Shown here: positions 1 through 6,917 of the stretch, in pieces
Layout: each line of letters begins with the position of its first letter
Numbering within the stretch: the stretch's first letter is position 1
Assembly: GCA_023136395.1 (NCBI GenBank)
Contig: JAGLRI010000021.1
Location: forward strand, 1-12,642
Source: Candidatus Bathyarchaeota archaeon
Lineage (GTDB): Archaea > Thermoproteota > Bathyarchaeia > Bathyarchaeales > Bathyarchaeaceae
Reading direction: 5' to 3'
DNA: 12,642 bases
Program-made: the position numbers and the translations under genes
The notes under the pieces: model-generated
Database searches by the model: none
Seen by the model: only the letters and a program-made list of their open reading frames with translations
What the model was told of the DNA's origin: nothing

Positions 1-481
1 AAGCGCGAGCAATAGCTACACGTTGCTGTTGTCCTGCAGACAGTTCAGTTGGTCTATGGTGAAGGCGATCGCCAAGTCCGACTCTTTCTAGGAGCTCGTT
101 AGCTTTCTTTATTCGCGCTTCTCGCGGTAAACCTGCAAAGATCATGGGAAGAGAGACGTTTTCGATGGCAGTAAGCACGGGAATAAGGTTGAAGGTTTGA
201 AAGATGTATCCAACCTTTCGACAGCGAAGCCAAGCTAACTCGTAAGCGTCAAGTTTTGATACATCCATTTCATCAAGGAATATCTCACCCCTAGTCGGCC
301 TATCTAGACCACCCATCATGTTGAAAAGCGTTGTTTTACCTGAGCCAGATGGCCCCACAATAGATAGGTATTCACCACGTCTGATCTTCAGGCTCACACC
401 ATCAAGAGCCTTAATTGTAACCCCTCCGATGTGGTAATGTTTAGCTAAATCCTCAGTCTCAATAATGTACTCGTATTTCAT
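1..481 (-). CDS. ABC transporter ATP-binding protein, MacB/LolD type (3' end outside window)
   Basis: The gene reads leftward from ATG at 481 and is still open at base 1, so about 160 residues are visible. The Walker A motif GPSGSGKTT lies at residues 43-51, the Q-loop is in GYIFQTFNLIP, and the ABC signature appears as LSAGQQQRVAIARA at the very edge. Walker B and the H-loop lie outside. The N-terminus (MKYEYIIETEDLAKHYHIGG) followed by VTIKALDGVSLKI and the NLIPVLTAIENV segment are typical of the LolD/MacB/FtsE-like ATPases that pair with FtsX-type permeases and move lipids, peptides or lipoproteins across or out of the membrane. The expected permease would lie to the left; the substrate cannot be told. 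A GGGGG stretch (about 11 bases upstream of the ATG) can act as the ribosome binding site. The start overlaps the stop of a tiny hydrophobic reading frame by ATGA. Confidence 0.93.
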   Translation of the reverse strand, partial: MKYEYIIETEDLAKHYHIGGVTIKALDGVSLKIRRGEYLSIVGPSGSGKTTLFNMMGGLDRPTRGEIFLDEMDVSKLDAYELAWLRCRKVGYIFQTFNLIPVLTAIENVSLPMIFAGLPREARIKKANELLERVGLGDRLHHRPTELSAGQQQRVAIARA

Positions 482-540
482 AGTAAAGCCCCCACAGGAT
501 TCATGACGAAAAGCAAAGCAACCATCAGTAGATTCACCAT
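478..540 (-). CDS. possible 20-residue hydrophobic peptide coupled to the ABC ATPase
   Basis: A short frame from ATG at 540 encodes 20 residues, almost all hydrophobic (begins MVNLLMVALLF, ends NPVGALL). It stops with a TGA sharing bases with the ATG of the ABC ATPase (ATGA overlap), the arrangement usual for translationally coupled genes. An in-frame TGA lies just upstream, so it is not the end of a longer membrane protein in the present sequence. No good ribosome binding site precedes it. It may be a leader peptide, the last helix of a lost permease, or chance. Confidence 0.22.
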   Translation of the reverse strand: MVNLLMVALLFVMNPVGALL

Positions 541-661
541 AAAAGCTATTCACTGAATTAATAAAAAAATTTCGTAATAACCGATCATTGAAAGTGACTC
601 ATCATTACCAACACAATGTTAGCTAGCTATAACATACATGCGAATGTGCATTATCATGTTT

Positions 662-1171
662 CTAGAGCTTCTCAGAGAAATCCTTTTGCAATTCTACTAT
701 CTCAAAGCTATTCCTTGCTTGAGAATAACTTTCTAGGAGCTCAAGATTTAAATTAATGAAGTGTACTCCCCACTTGAAAATGGAAAGTAAACGCTCTGCT
801 TCCTTTCTGAAGCCAGTAATGTATAAAGCTGCAGAAAGTGCTTCTACAGTGCTTAATTTAGTTGGTTTGCCATAGTTAGTGGGATTAACAGCTATAAGAA
901 AGGGGAGACATCTAGAGATTCCTCTTATTCTAAACTTGAAAACCTCATCGACGTTAACCCAACTGCAGTCAATAGCTACCAATCCGCGCCTTTCGATTCT
1001 TTTACGATCGAGGGGGGAAAAAGCTTTTTCAGAAAATGGATTTAAAATCACAGTTCCAAATGGGGTGTCCCTAACCTTATGTAGGAACTTAACTAATCTA
1101 AACCTTTTAAGCTTTGATGCGGTACACTTTTTCGGATCGTCCTGCTTTAAATGAACAACAAATAACTTCAT
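662..1171 (-). CDS. tsr3: Tsr3-type rRNA aminocarboxypropyltransferase
   Basis: Tsr3 transfers the 3-amino-3-carboxypropyl group of S-adenosylmethionine to a modified uridine of small-subunit rRNA (N1-methylpseudouridine in eukaryotes) in the decoding region; it acts in the cytoplasm during ribosome maturation. The 169-residue product has the expected two-part layout: an N-terminal RLI-like part (about 1-35, with HLKQDDPKKCTASKL) and the DUF367 core, with the conserved stretch LIAVNPTNYGKPTKLSTVEA (about 92-111) followed by ALSAALYITGF and the FKWG...LNLELLESY ending. Length fits archaeal members. The ATG at 1171 has no clear Shine-Dalgarno sequence and an A/T-rich TATA-like stretch lies about 20-28 bases upstream, so the message may be nearly leaderless, or it may be read through from a promoter near 1350. 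Family assignment is secure from the motifs; activity is inferred. Confidence 0.93.
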   Translation of the reverse strand: MKLFVVHLKQDDPKKCTASKLKRFRLVKFLHKVRDTPFGTVILNPFSEKAFSPLDRKRIERRGLVAIDCSWVNVDEVFKFRIRGISRCLPFLIAVNPTNYGKPTKLSTVEALSAALYITGFRKEAERLLSIFKWGVHFINLNLELLESYSQARNSFEIVELQKDFSEKL

Positions 1172-1345
1172 TTTAATATCAAACTTTTACATATTTTTGT
1201 TGATATTCTCTGGAAAGATAGAATTTTAGAATTAAAGATTACTTGACTTTTACTACATATATTTTCTTCTCTTCCTCATCCCAATATGTTTGCATGTATC
1301 TAAACTCACATTATCCCCTCTGTAAAAACGTTTGGTTAGAAACTT

Positions 1346-1354
1346 TTTTATAAA
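1346..1354 (-). promoter_or_regulatory. TATA-like promoter element upstream of tsr3
   Basis: On the minus strand this reads TTTATAAAA within an A/T-rich flank. A start about 26 bases downstream (near 1322) would give a leader carrying GAGGGG (1318-1313) and then a micro-ORF before tsr3. This is inferred from sequence only. Confidence 0.4.
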
Positions 1355-1392
1355 CATTTAACGTTTCATGGCTGAAAAGTGTTAAGGGCTCA

Positions 1393-2937
1393 TTAGAATA
1401 AGAATTGATTTATACGCTTTTTTTGCATCGTTTGATGGGACATGGGGTTACACATAACTTTTGGTATACAATCAATGATATCGGTAGGGACCATATGGTA
1501 TCCTTTCTCATGTTGCACAAAGTCTCCAGCGGCACCGTTGATAAAGGCACCCGCTGTAGCAGCATCGAAGAGGTCAGCTTTTTGAGCTAAGAAGGCTCCA
1601 ACGATTCCAGATAGAATGTCACCTGTCCCTCCCACAGTCATTCCGGGATTGCCAGTTAAGTTAAATTTTACGCGTTCACCGTCAGATATAATGTCTACAT
1701 GTCCCTTTAACAGGATCACCCCACCAAGCTCCTGCGCAGATTTTTGCACATCTATCGCTCGCTTCCTCACGTCAGTTGGCAACTCCTTTCCAGTTAACAA
1801 TTGATATTCTCCCGCGTGGGGTGTTAATACAAGGGGGGAGGTTATCCTTTGTTTATACTCAGCAAACGCTTTTAGTCCATCCGCGTCTAGCAACAATGGA
1901 GTCCCTTCATCGACAATAAGTTGTAGAATATCTTTTACAGCTTCCTTAGTATCTTTGTGCATCCCAAGACCTGGACCTACAACAATTGCGGTTGCTATCT
2001 TCAAATATGGTTTGATAACAGATACGTTGCGTGGATTGAGGTGGTCTCCTTCAAGCTTTATCGTGATTAGATTAGGAGACATGGAGGCTATCTCGTACGC
2101 TGTTCTATGTGGTGCTACAACATAAGTTATATCCACACCTGTTCGTAAAGCCGCTAGAGCCACGAGAGCAGGAGCACCCGAAAAAACTTCACTTCCACCT
2201 ACGATCAATAATCTACCAAAATGGCCTTTATGAGACTCCGGGTGACGGGGCTGAATGACCAGTGACACATCGCCAGGACCTACAAATCGTTCGATCTCAG
2301 AAGGTAATCCTATCTCTCTTACCACAATTTCCCCTGCATATTCTTCTGCGTTCGTCAATCCAAGCTTCATTTTATGAAGCGTAACAGTTAAGTCAGATCT
2401 AACAGCGTCACCTAATACCTCCCCTGAATCTGAATCTATGCCAGTAGGCACATCAATAGAAACACAGAACGCCTTTAACTCGTTAATTTTTTTAACTAAT
2501 TGCAATATTGGTGGACGCAAAGACCCTTTCAAACCTACCCCGAGTAAGGCGTCTACTACAACCTCAACATTAACGTCTGGAATGAGTGAAGAATCGTACA
2601 GCTCATTCAAAGTTATTGTATCTGTTAAGAATTGTAGGATTTGCCAATTCTTTCGTGTTTCCTCGTTCATGTTGTCAATAGATTTTCCAGCTAGTAAAAT
2701 GTCAACCTTGAATCCTAAGCATGCAAGATGGCGCGCTGCAACGAATCCGTCTCCTCCATTCCCACCCAAACCACAGAAAACAGCAATTCTTGTATCCTTG
2801 GGTGTAAATCGTGAAGCTATCTCATTCGCAACATTTCGACCAGCGTTTTCCATCATCTGCAATCTTGAAAAACCAAAATATTCGGAGTTTATCTCAAGAC
2901 TCCGCATTTCTCTACCCGTTATCGCCCGCTCACTCAC
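1393..2937 (-). CDS. nnr: bifunctional NAD(P)H-hydrate epimerase / ADP-dependent NAD(P)H-hydrate dehydratase
   Basis: Nnr repairs hydrated, inactive NADH and NADPH: the N-terminal YjeF_N domain interconverts the R and S hydrates, and the C-terminal ribokinase-like domain dehydrates the S form using ADP. About 514 residues are predicted. The epimerase half shows the nucleotide-binding loop FCGLGGNGGDGFVAARHL and the SIDVPTGIDSDSG motif. The dehydratase half shows VVGPGLG, TPHAGEYQLLTG and the diagnostic NPGMTVGGTGDILSGIVGA. I chose the GTG at 2937 because the family begins just before GREMRSLEINSEYFGFSRLQ and a strong AAGGAG lies 9 bases upstream (about 2951-2945). A longer in-frame start at 3024 would overlap the divergent gene at 3017. 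The gap to that gene is only 79 bases, so the two probably share a promoter region. Confidence 0.95.
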   Translation of the reverse strand: MSERAITGREMRSLEINSEYFGFSRLQMMENAGRNVANEIASRFTPKDTRIAVFCGLGGNGGDGFVAARHLACLGFKVDILLAGKSIDNMNEETRKNWQILQFLTDTITLNELYDSSLIPDVNVEVVVDALLGVGLKGSLRPPILQLVKKINELKAFCVSIDVPTGIDSDSGEVLGDAVRSDLTVTLHKMKLGLTNAEEYAGEIVVREIGLPSEIERFVGPGDVSLVIQPRHPESHKGHFGRLLIVGGSEVFSGAPALVALAALRTGVDITYVVAPHRTAYEIASMSPNLITIKLEGDHLNPRNVSVIKPYLKIATAIVVGPGLGMHKDTKEAVKDILQLIVDEGTPLLLDADGLKAFAEYKQRITSPLVLTPHAGEYQLLTGKELPTDVRKRAIDVQKSAQELGGVILLKGHVDIISDGERVKFNLTGNPGMTVGGTGDILSGIVGAFLAQKADLFDAATAGAFINGAAGDFVQHEKGYHMVPTDIIDCIPKVMCNPMSHQTMQKKRINQFLF

Positions 2938-3016
2938 TACAAAACTCTCCTTAGATGAAATACAAAAGTATTTTAGGGATATTAACTTATCATGAAAAGT
3001 AAGGAGGAGAATAATT

Positions 3017-3253
3017 ATGCCCACTGCTTTTGTGTTGATAAACGCAGAAATAGGTTCGGAGAATGAAGTTCTTCAATCACTCAAAAAAACTGAGGGGGTA
3101 GAAGAGTCCTACACTGTTTATGGAGTTTACGACATTGTTACGGTAATCAAAGCTGAATCCATGGATAAACTCAAGGAGATCATAACCTGGCGCATACGAC
3201 GACTAAATAGGGTTAGATCCACACTCACCATGATAGTAATAGAGGAAGCTTAA
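3017..3253 (+). CDS. stand-alone Lrp/AsnC ligand-binding (RAM) domain protein
   Basis: The 78-residue product is a complete RAM (regulation of amino acid metabolism) domain without a DNA-binding part: FVLINAEIGSENEVLQSLKK, EGVEESYTVYGVYDIVTVIKAE, and the closing RVRSTLTMIVIEEA. RAM domains form dimers and higher rings and bind amino acids or other small ligands at the dimer interface. Such single-domain forms are common in archaea and are thought to modulate partner proteins, but a specific partner cannot be read from this sequence. An excellent ribosome binding site (AAGGAGGAGA, 3001-3010) precedes the ATG at 3017. It is divergent from nnr across a short spacer. Confidence 0.9.
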   Translation: MPTAFVLINAEIGSENEVLQSLKKTEGVEESYTVYGVYDIVTVIKAESMDKLKEIITWRIRRLNRVRSTLTMIVIEEA

Positions 3254-3357
3254 ACTAATCGACAGTCTACTGTGCAATATATTTGTCTTCCAAGATAACA
3301 AGTCATAGAACAGTTATTTCAATCAAAAAGTTTCATTTTTGATTTTAGGATATCTAT

Positions 3358-3540
3358 CTATTTTACCATTAATACTGAACATGAAAGAGTTTCTGCGACT
3401 CTGTCGCTTACGCCTTATAAGATGAATTCTTCAACACCGCCTATGCCCCGACTTATCACAATAATACTGAAATCTCCTTCTTTGGCTGTTTGTACATTTG
3501 GGCAGCAAGAGAACCTAAATAGGTAATTGTTCCTCACATA
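3358..3540 (-). pseudogene. relic of a universal stress protein (UspA family), C-terminal half
   Basis: Read leftward, one frame gives CPNVQTAKEGDF, SIIVISRGIGGVEEFIL, an in-frame TAA (3417-3415), then GVSDRVAETLSCSVLMVK and a TAG at 3360-3358. This matches the closing part of Usp proteins, where a hydrophobic strand leads to (G)SRGxxGxxxxLLGSVSxxV and then the CPVLVV strand. The stop sits where the conserved glycine of the LLGSVS motif is expected. The part upstream of about 3540 shows no recognisable N-terminal Usp half (no DGSxxS motif). This is therefore a truncated, interrupted remnant lying between the RAM gene and aCPSF1. The Usp match is from memory of the family pattern, not a search. 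Confidence 0.6.
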
Positions 3541-3544
3541 TCAA

Positions 3545-3564
3545 CGAAAAAAAACTTTATATAA
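3545..3564 (+). promoter_or_regulatory. BRE/TATA promoter for aCPSF1
   Basis: A purine-rich run (about 3546-3554, a possible BRE) leads into CTTTATATAA (3555-3564), a near-consensus archaeal TATA box. Transcription would start near 3588, giving a leader of roughly 95 bases before the GTG at 3684, unusually long for an archaeal housekeeping gene. Confidence 0.55.
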
Positions 3565-3683
3565 TTCACTGTTAATTACGTATTGAATAACATTTTGTGC
3601 AGTAATCAAGCACAGAATGCTTCTGTCATCCGTATTAATGAGAAAGTAAATTTTTAGAGAACTGATGAGGAGTAAGGAAAGGC

Positions 3684-5600
3684 GTGAAAGCTCTTAATGA
3701 AGACAAGATGAAAATCAATCAACAAATATTAGAGAATATTCCAAAAGAGGCAGAGATTACCCGCATTGAGTTTGAAGGTCCGGCTTTGGCTGTTTATACT
3801 AAAAAGCCTGAGATTCTAATTGAACAAAGTTACATAATCTCGAGCATAGTTGGCTTGATTAGAAAAAGGATTGTGGTGCGTTCTGACCCCGCTGTAAGGT
3901 TACGGGAAAAGGATGCGGAGAGAGTTATATCTGAGATTGTTCCTCAAGAAGCGGAGGTTATGGGCGTAAGTTTTGACCCCAGCCTCGGCGAGGTTGTAAT
4001 AGAAGCAAAAAAGCCTGGTTTGGTAATTGGAAAGAATGGAGTCATGTTAAATGAGATCGTAAAACAGACGCGGTGGAGACCTCGCATTCTTAGGAGCCCA
4101 CAGATACCGCCCAAGATCATGGCTCATATACGGTATTTCCTCCACTCCGAAAGTAAAGATCGAGGAAGAATTTTACGATCGATTGGTGAAAGAATTTTCA
4201 GACCTAAGATCTACGAAGCTGGAGACGTCCGGATTACTGCGTTAGGTGGTTTCCAACAAGTGGGAAGATCAGCCGTTCTCGTACAAACAAATGAAAGCCA
4301 AGTGCTACTTGACTGTGGCGTTAACCCAGGATCCACAAATCCCTCGGAGGCTTTTCCCAGGCTTGATGCAACTCAATTCGACTTAGACACATTAGACGCT
4401 GTTGTCATAACCCACGCACATCTCGACCATTGCGGCTTTCTTCCGTTTTTGTTCAAATACGGATATGATGGCCCGGTTTATTGCACAGCTCCTACATTGA
4501 GTCTCATGACTTTACTTCAATTAGATTATCTTGACGTGGCAAGCAAGCGAGGGATAATACCCCCCTATGATCAGAAAGATGTAAGGGAGAGTGTGTTGCA
4601 CACAATTCCTCTACGATATGGACTTGTAACCGACGTTTCTCCAGATGTTCGTCTAACCTTGTACAATGCTGGACACATCCTCGGTTCCTCCATGGTCCAT
4701 ATACACATTGGAGAGGGCTTCCACAATATAGTCTACACTGGCGACTACAAATATGCGAAAACCATGCTTCTTGAGCCTGCAGCCACGAATTTTCCAAGAG
4801 TAGAAACGATTATAACTGAAAGCACGTATGGGGCTCCCCAGGATGTGATGCCCTCTAGGAGAGAATCAGAAGAAAATCTTACTTCAATCATTAACGAAAC
4901 ATTAGAAAACGGAGGAAAAGTTCTAATGCCAGTTCCTGCAGTTGGTAGATCTCAAGAAATTATGCTGGTTATAGATGGATACATGCGACGAGGGCTATTA
5001 AAGGAAGCACCAGTATTCATTGAGGGTATGATATCTGAGGCAACCGCCATCCACACGGCTTATCCAGAATATTTGGCGAGAGAAGTGCGGGAAAGCATTC
5101 TACACAAGGAAGTTAATCCTTTTCAATCCGATTATTTCACCATTGTGAAACATCCAAGCGCAAGACAAGAAATAGTAGATGGGGAACCAAGCATCATTAT
5201 GGCAACCTCCGGTATGATGGAGGGAGGCCCAGTGGTTGACTATTTCAAACGCTTAGCGCTAGACGAAAGCAATACATTAATTTTCGTTAGCTATCAGATC
5301 AGGGGAACGGTTGGTTGGAGGATGCAGAAAGGCTTTACTGAAATATCTATGATAAATAGTGACGGCAAGATTGAAATTGTAAGAGCAAACCTGAAGGTCA
5401 GATCTATCGAGGGATTTTCAGGTCATTCAGACAGAAGACAAATCATTAATTACATTCGCCGAGTTACATCAAAACTTGAAAGGGTAATCGTGAACCACGG
5501 TGAAAGGTCGAAGTGCCTAAATCTTGCAAAAACCTTCAACAGTAAGTACAAACTCACAACAAATGTACCTAATGTTCTAGAAACAATCAAGTTGCGGTAG
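3684..5600 (+). CDS. fttA: aCPSF1/FttA, KH-metallo-beta-lactamase-beta-CASP transcription termination ribonuclease
   Basis: aCPSF1 is the archaeal relative of CPSF73. It cuts nascent RNA and terminates transcription with RNA polymerase, usually at U-rich 3' ends. The 638-residue product has the full archaeal layout: two N-terminal KH-type domains (about 1-70 and 75-150; the second with IGKNG at 115-119), the metallo-beta-lactamase fold with the zinc motif THAHLDH at 243-249, GHILGSS and YTGDYKY, the ESTYG segment opening the beta-CASP domain, SGHSD near 579-583 and VNHGE at 603-607. All metal ligands that I can place are present, so it should be active. The GTG at 3684 is preceded by GAGGAG (3667-3672) and AAGGAAAGG; an ATG at 3708 is an alternative start. 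T-tracts follow the stop codon. Confidence 0.97.
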   Translation: MKALNEDKMKINQQILENIPKEAEITRIEFEGPALAVYTKKPEILIEQSYIISSIVGLIRKRIVVRSDPAVRLREKDAERVISEIVPQEAEVMGVSFDPSLGEVVIEAKKPGLVIGKNGVMLNEIVKQTRWRPRILRSPQIPPKIMAHIRYFLHSESKDRGRILRSIGERIFRPKIYEAGDVRITALGGFQQVGRSAVLVQTNESQVLLDCGVNPGSTNPSEAFPRLDATQFDLDTLDAVVITHAHLDHCGFLPFLFKYGYDGPVYCTAPTLSLMTLLQLDYLDVASKRGIIPPYDQKDVRESVLHTIPLRYGLVTDVSPDVRLTLYNAGHILGSSMVHIHIGEGFHNIVYTGDYKYAKTMLLEPAATNFPRVETIITESTYGAPQDVMPSRRESEENLTSIINETLENGGKVLMPVPAVGRSQEIMLVIDGYMRRGLLKEAPVFIEGMISEATAIHTAYPEYLAREVRESILHKEVNPFQSDYFTIVKHPSARQEIVDGEPSIIMATSGMMEGGPVVDYFKRLALDESNTLIFVSYQIRGTVGWRMQKGFTEISMINSDGKIEIVRANLKVRSIEGFSGHSDRRQIINYIRRVTSKLERVIVNHGERSKCLNLAKTFNSKYKLTTNVPNVLETIKLR

Positions 5601-5634
5601 AATTTCGCAGCTAAATTCAATGAAGATCGTTTAA

Positions 5635-5667
5635 TTCTTTTTTATGTCCTTTTAACGTTTCTTTTTT
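5635..5667 (+). terminator. T-rich termination region of aCPSF1
   Basis: Three T runs follow the aCPSF1 stop: T6 at 5638-5643, T4 at 5650-5653 and T6 at 5662-5667. No hairpin is needed upstream, which fits archaeal intrinsic and aCPSF1-assisted termination at U-rich tracts. The next gene is convergent, so a stop here is expected. Confidence 0.6.
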
Positions 5668-5676
5668 GTGTTTATA

Positions 5677-5943
5677 TTAATTAGGACTTTCCAGTTTACT
5701 TAAACGTGCACGCCAAGCTAGATATAGCGTGCACGTGTTATACTTATCTGGATGATCGCATGGGACCGGATACTCAAGACAATTTCTAATTTTTTTTATT
5801 AAAGGAAACAGTTTCATGGATTGAGAACGTGGACAAACCCTGAGTCCTTTAATGCTCCAGTAATCGTGTTTATCAAGTTTAAAAGTGTCCTTGAATAAGC
5901 TGGTGCTTGAGTTAGAGTGGTTAATGTCATCTTTCTGCTTCAT
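5677..5943 (-). CDS. uncharacterised small Cys-containing protein in the sepF operon
   Basis: I do not recognise this 88-residue product. It is charged and soluble, with no membrane segment. Four cysteines lie in its C-terminal half (GLRVCPRSQS, IRNCLEYPVPC, DKYNTCTLYL), a spacing that could hold a metal, but no standard zinc-ribbon CxxC pair is present. The ATG at 5943 is preferred over the longer TTG start at 5964 because GGAGA lies 9 bases upstream. The frame-shifted end of SepF (stop 5963-5961) lies 17 bases before this ATG, so the two look co-transcribed. The 3' end of the gene contains a perfect 10-base inverted repeat (5704-5736). The calling rests on composition, ribosome binding site and position. 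Confidence 0.55.
   Translation of the reverse strand: MKQKDDINHSNSSTSLFKDTFKLDKHDYWSIKGLRVCPRSQSMKLFPLIKKIRNCLEYPVPCDHPDKYNTCTLYLAWRARLSKLESPN
5704..5736. repeat. perfect 10-base inverted repeat, CGTGCACG cores
   Basis: ACGTGCACGC (5704-5713) and GCGTGCACGT (5727-5736) are exact reverse complements separated by 13 bases. Each arm contains the self-complementary octamer CGTGCACG, so it can be read either as a hairpin or as two copies of a palindromic site. It lies in the 3' end of the small Cys-containing gene, close to the convergent end of aCPSF1. Confidence 0.75.
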
Positions 5944-6024
5944 TAAATGCTTTCTCCGGTTCAAGTCTTAACATGCAACAAATATGTAATCTTAATGGTA
6001 CTTTTGATATTCCCCCAGCATATC

Positions 6025-6330
6025 CTAATCCAAGGAGGAGTTATGATTATTCTTTCCTCGACGCTTTGCAATGTCTCCTCCAACCAATTGGGTAAACTTT
6101 TTCGACTCGTTAACCGCCCCTTTAATTTTATTAATGTCCCTTTCTGCTAGAAAAATGACCCGTGTAATAATAATGCTACCAGATTCAACCTCACGTTTGA
6201 TAACATTCACAGCCTCAAGATCCCGTAGAGGTAAGGCTTTCAAATAAACTTTGGTGGATAGAGTCGTGGTGCCTTCTTTAGCAGCACTCAACTTCTCAAC
6301 TCCTACGTTTGATAAACAGCTCTCCACCAT
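6025..6330 (-). CDS. sepF: archaeal cell division protein SepF, C-terminus displaced by a frameshift
   Basis: SepF anchors the FtsZ ring to the membrane in FtsZ-containing archaea. The core is clear: VYLKALPLRDLEAVNVIKRE, then VESGSIIITRVIFLAERD, INKIKGAVNESKKF and LVGGDIA. After GGDIAK the annotated frame turns into RRGKNNHNSSLD and stops at 6025. In the neighbouring frame (from 6059) the same bases give EERIIITPPWIRIC, the closing strand expected of the family, and that frame runs to a TGA at 5963-5961. A one-base gain or two-base loss near 6060-6066 explains this. A restored protein would be about 120 residues. The ATG at 6330 has an in-frame TGA 30 bases upstream, so no longer start exists. 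The usual N-terminal amphipathic membrane-targeting helix is short or atypical. Confidence 0.82.
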   Translation of the reverse strand: MVESCLSNVGVEKLSAAKEGTTTLSTKVYLKALPLRDLEAVNVIKREVESGSIIITRVIFLAERDINKIKGAVNESKKFTQLVGGDIAKRRGKNNHNSSLD

Positions 6331-6452
6331 ATTAGCCCACCCTGGGTTTGTTTGACTTCAAATGCATGAATGTCTTTTTTCCTAAGAAAACACCACTGAA
6401 GAAAGGTATACACTTTTAAAACTAGTTGGTTATACAATACCTTTAAGTTACT

Positions 6453-6471
6453 CTTTTAAGATTCTTAAAAG
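6453..6471. promoter_or_regulatory. palindrome between divergent sepF and lsm
   Basis: CTTTTAAG (6453-6460) and CTTAAAAG (6464-6471) are exact inverted copies around a 3-base centre, 35 bases before the lsm start. The right part also resembles a TATA element at a distance that would suit a short lsm leader. It could be an operator, the TATA region itself, or both. Confidence 0.4.
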
Positions 6472-6505
6472 GGTAAATATCGCATTAAGTATTAGAGGGC
6501 TACGT

Positions 6506-6733
6506 ATGAGTGATATGGCCACCCAAATCTTGGAAGAAAGCCTAGAAAAACCTGTTCTTGTTCGATTGAGAGGAGGTAGAAGCCTGAGGGGGAAACTCAA
6601 AGGTTTTGATCAACACCTTAATTTGGTACTAGAAGATACCGATGACATCACTGATAAGGAGAATACAAGAAAATTAGGTATCATCATTGTGCGTGGAGAC
6701 AACGTCATAATAATCTCTCCCCCACCAAGGTGA
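6506..6733 (+). CDS. lsm: archaeal Sm-like protein (SmAP/LSm)
   Basis: The 75-residue product is a complete Sm fold. Sm1 is LEKPVLVRLRGGRSLRGKLKGF with DQHLNLVLEDT, and Sm2 is LGIIIVRGDNVIIISPPPR, including the RG pair that forms the uridine-binding pocket. Archaeal Sm proteins assemble as heptameric rings that bind U-rich RNA and tRNA-derived RNA. The ATG at 6506 follows GAGGG (about 6493-6497). It is followed after four bases by rpl37e, the usual archaeal LSm-eL37 gene pair, so the two are one transcript. Confidence 0.95.
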   Translation: MSDMATQILEESLEKPVLVRLRGGRSLRGKLKGFDQHLNLVLEDTDDITDKENTRKLGIIIVRGDNVIIISPPPR

Positions 6734-6737
6734 GACT

Positions 6738-6917
6738 ATGCCCACCAAACACAGCATCCATAAAGGAAAAACACTTCACATAAGATGTAGAAGATGCGGT
6801 AGAAGGGCATATCATGTTAGGCAAAAAAAATGTTCAGCTTGTCATTACGGAGAATCAACGAGAATCAGACAATATTCATGGCAAACAAGAAAATTGAATA
6901 AACAAAGATTGCTTTAA
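6738..6917 (+). CDS. rpl37e: large-subunit ribosomal protein eL37
   Basis: The 59-residue product begins MPTKHSIHKGKTLHIRCRRC and carries the zinc-binding pairs CRRC (residues 17-20) and CSAC (32-35), followed by the basic tail with RQYSWQTRKLNKQR, all typical of archaeal eL37. It is a small basic protein of the 50S subunit that packs against 23S rRNA. The ATG lies four bases after the lsm stop, and AAGGTGA overlapping that stop serves as ribosome binding site, so it is translationally coupled to lsm. Confidence 0.95.
   Translation: MPTKHSIHKGKTLHIRCRRCGRRAYHVRQKKCSACHYGESTRIRQYSWQTRKLNKQRLL

Noticed and set aside
621..630. TAGCTAGCTA palindrome left of tsr3
   Set aside because: Short, simple, and not placed at a recognisable promoter; expected by chance.
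879..1154. Open frame on the + strand opposite tsr3
   Set aside because: Lies wholly antisense to the well-supported tsr3 and has no family pattern.
2438..2995. 185-residue + strand frame opposite nnr
   Set aside because: Antisense shadow; the minus strand carries the complete epimerase motifs, while this frame is Ser/Pro/Thr-rich without a domain.
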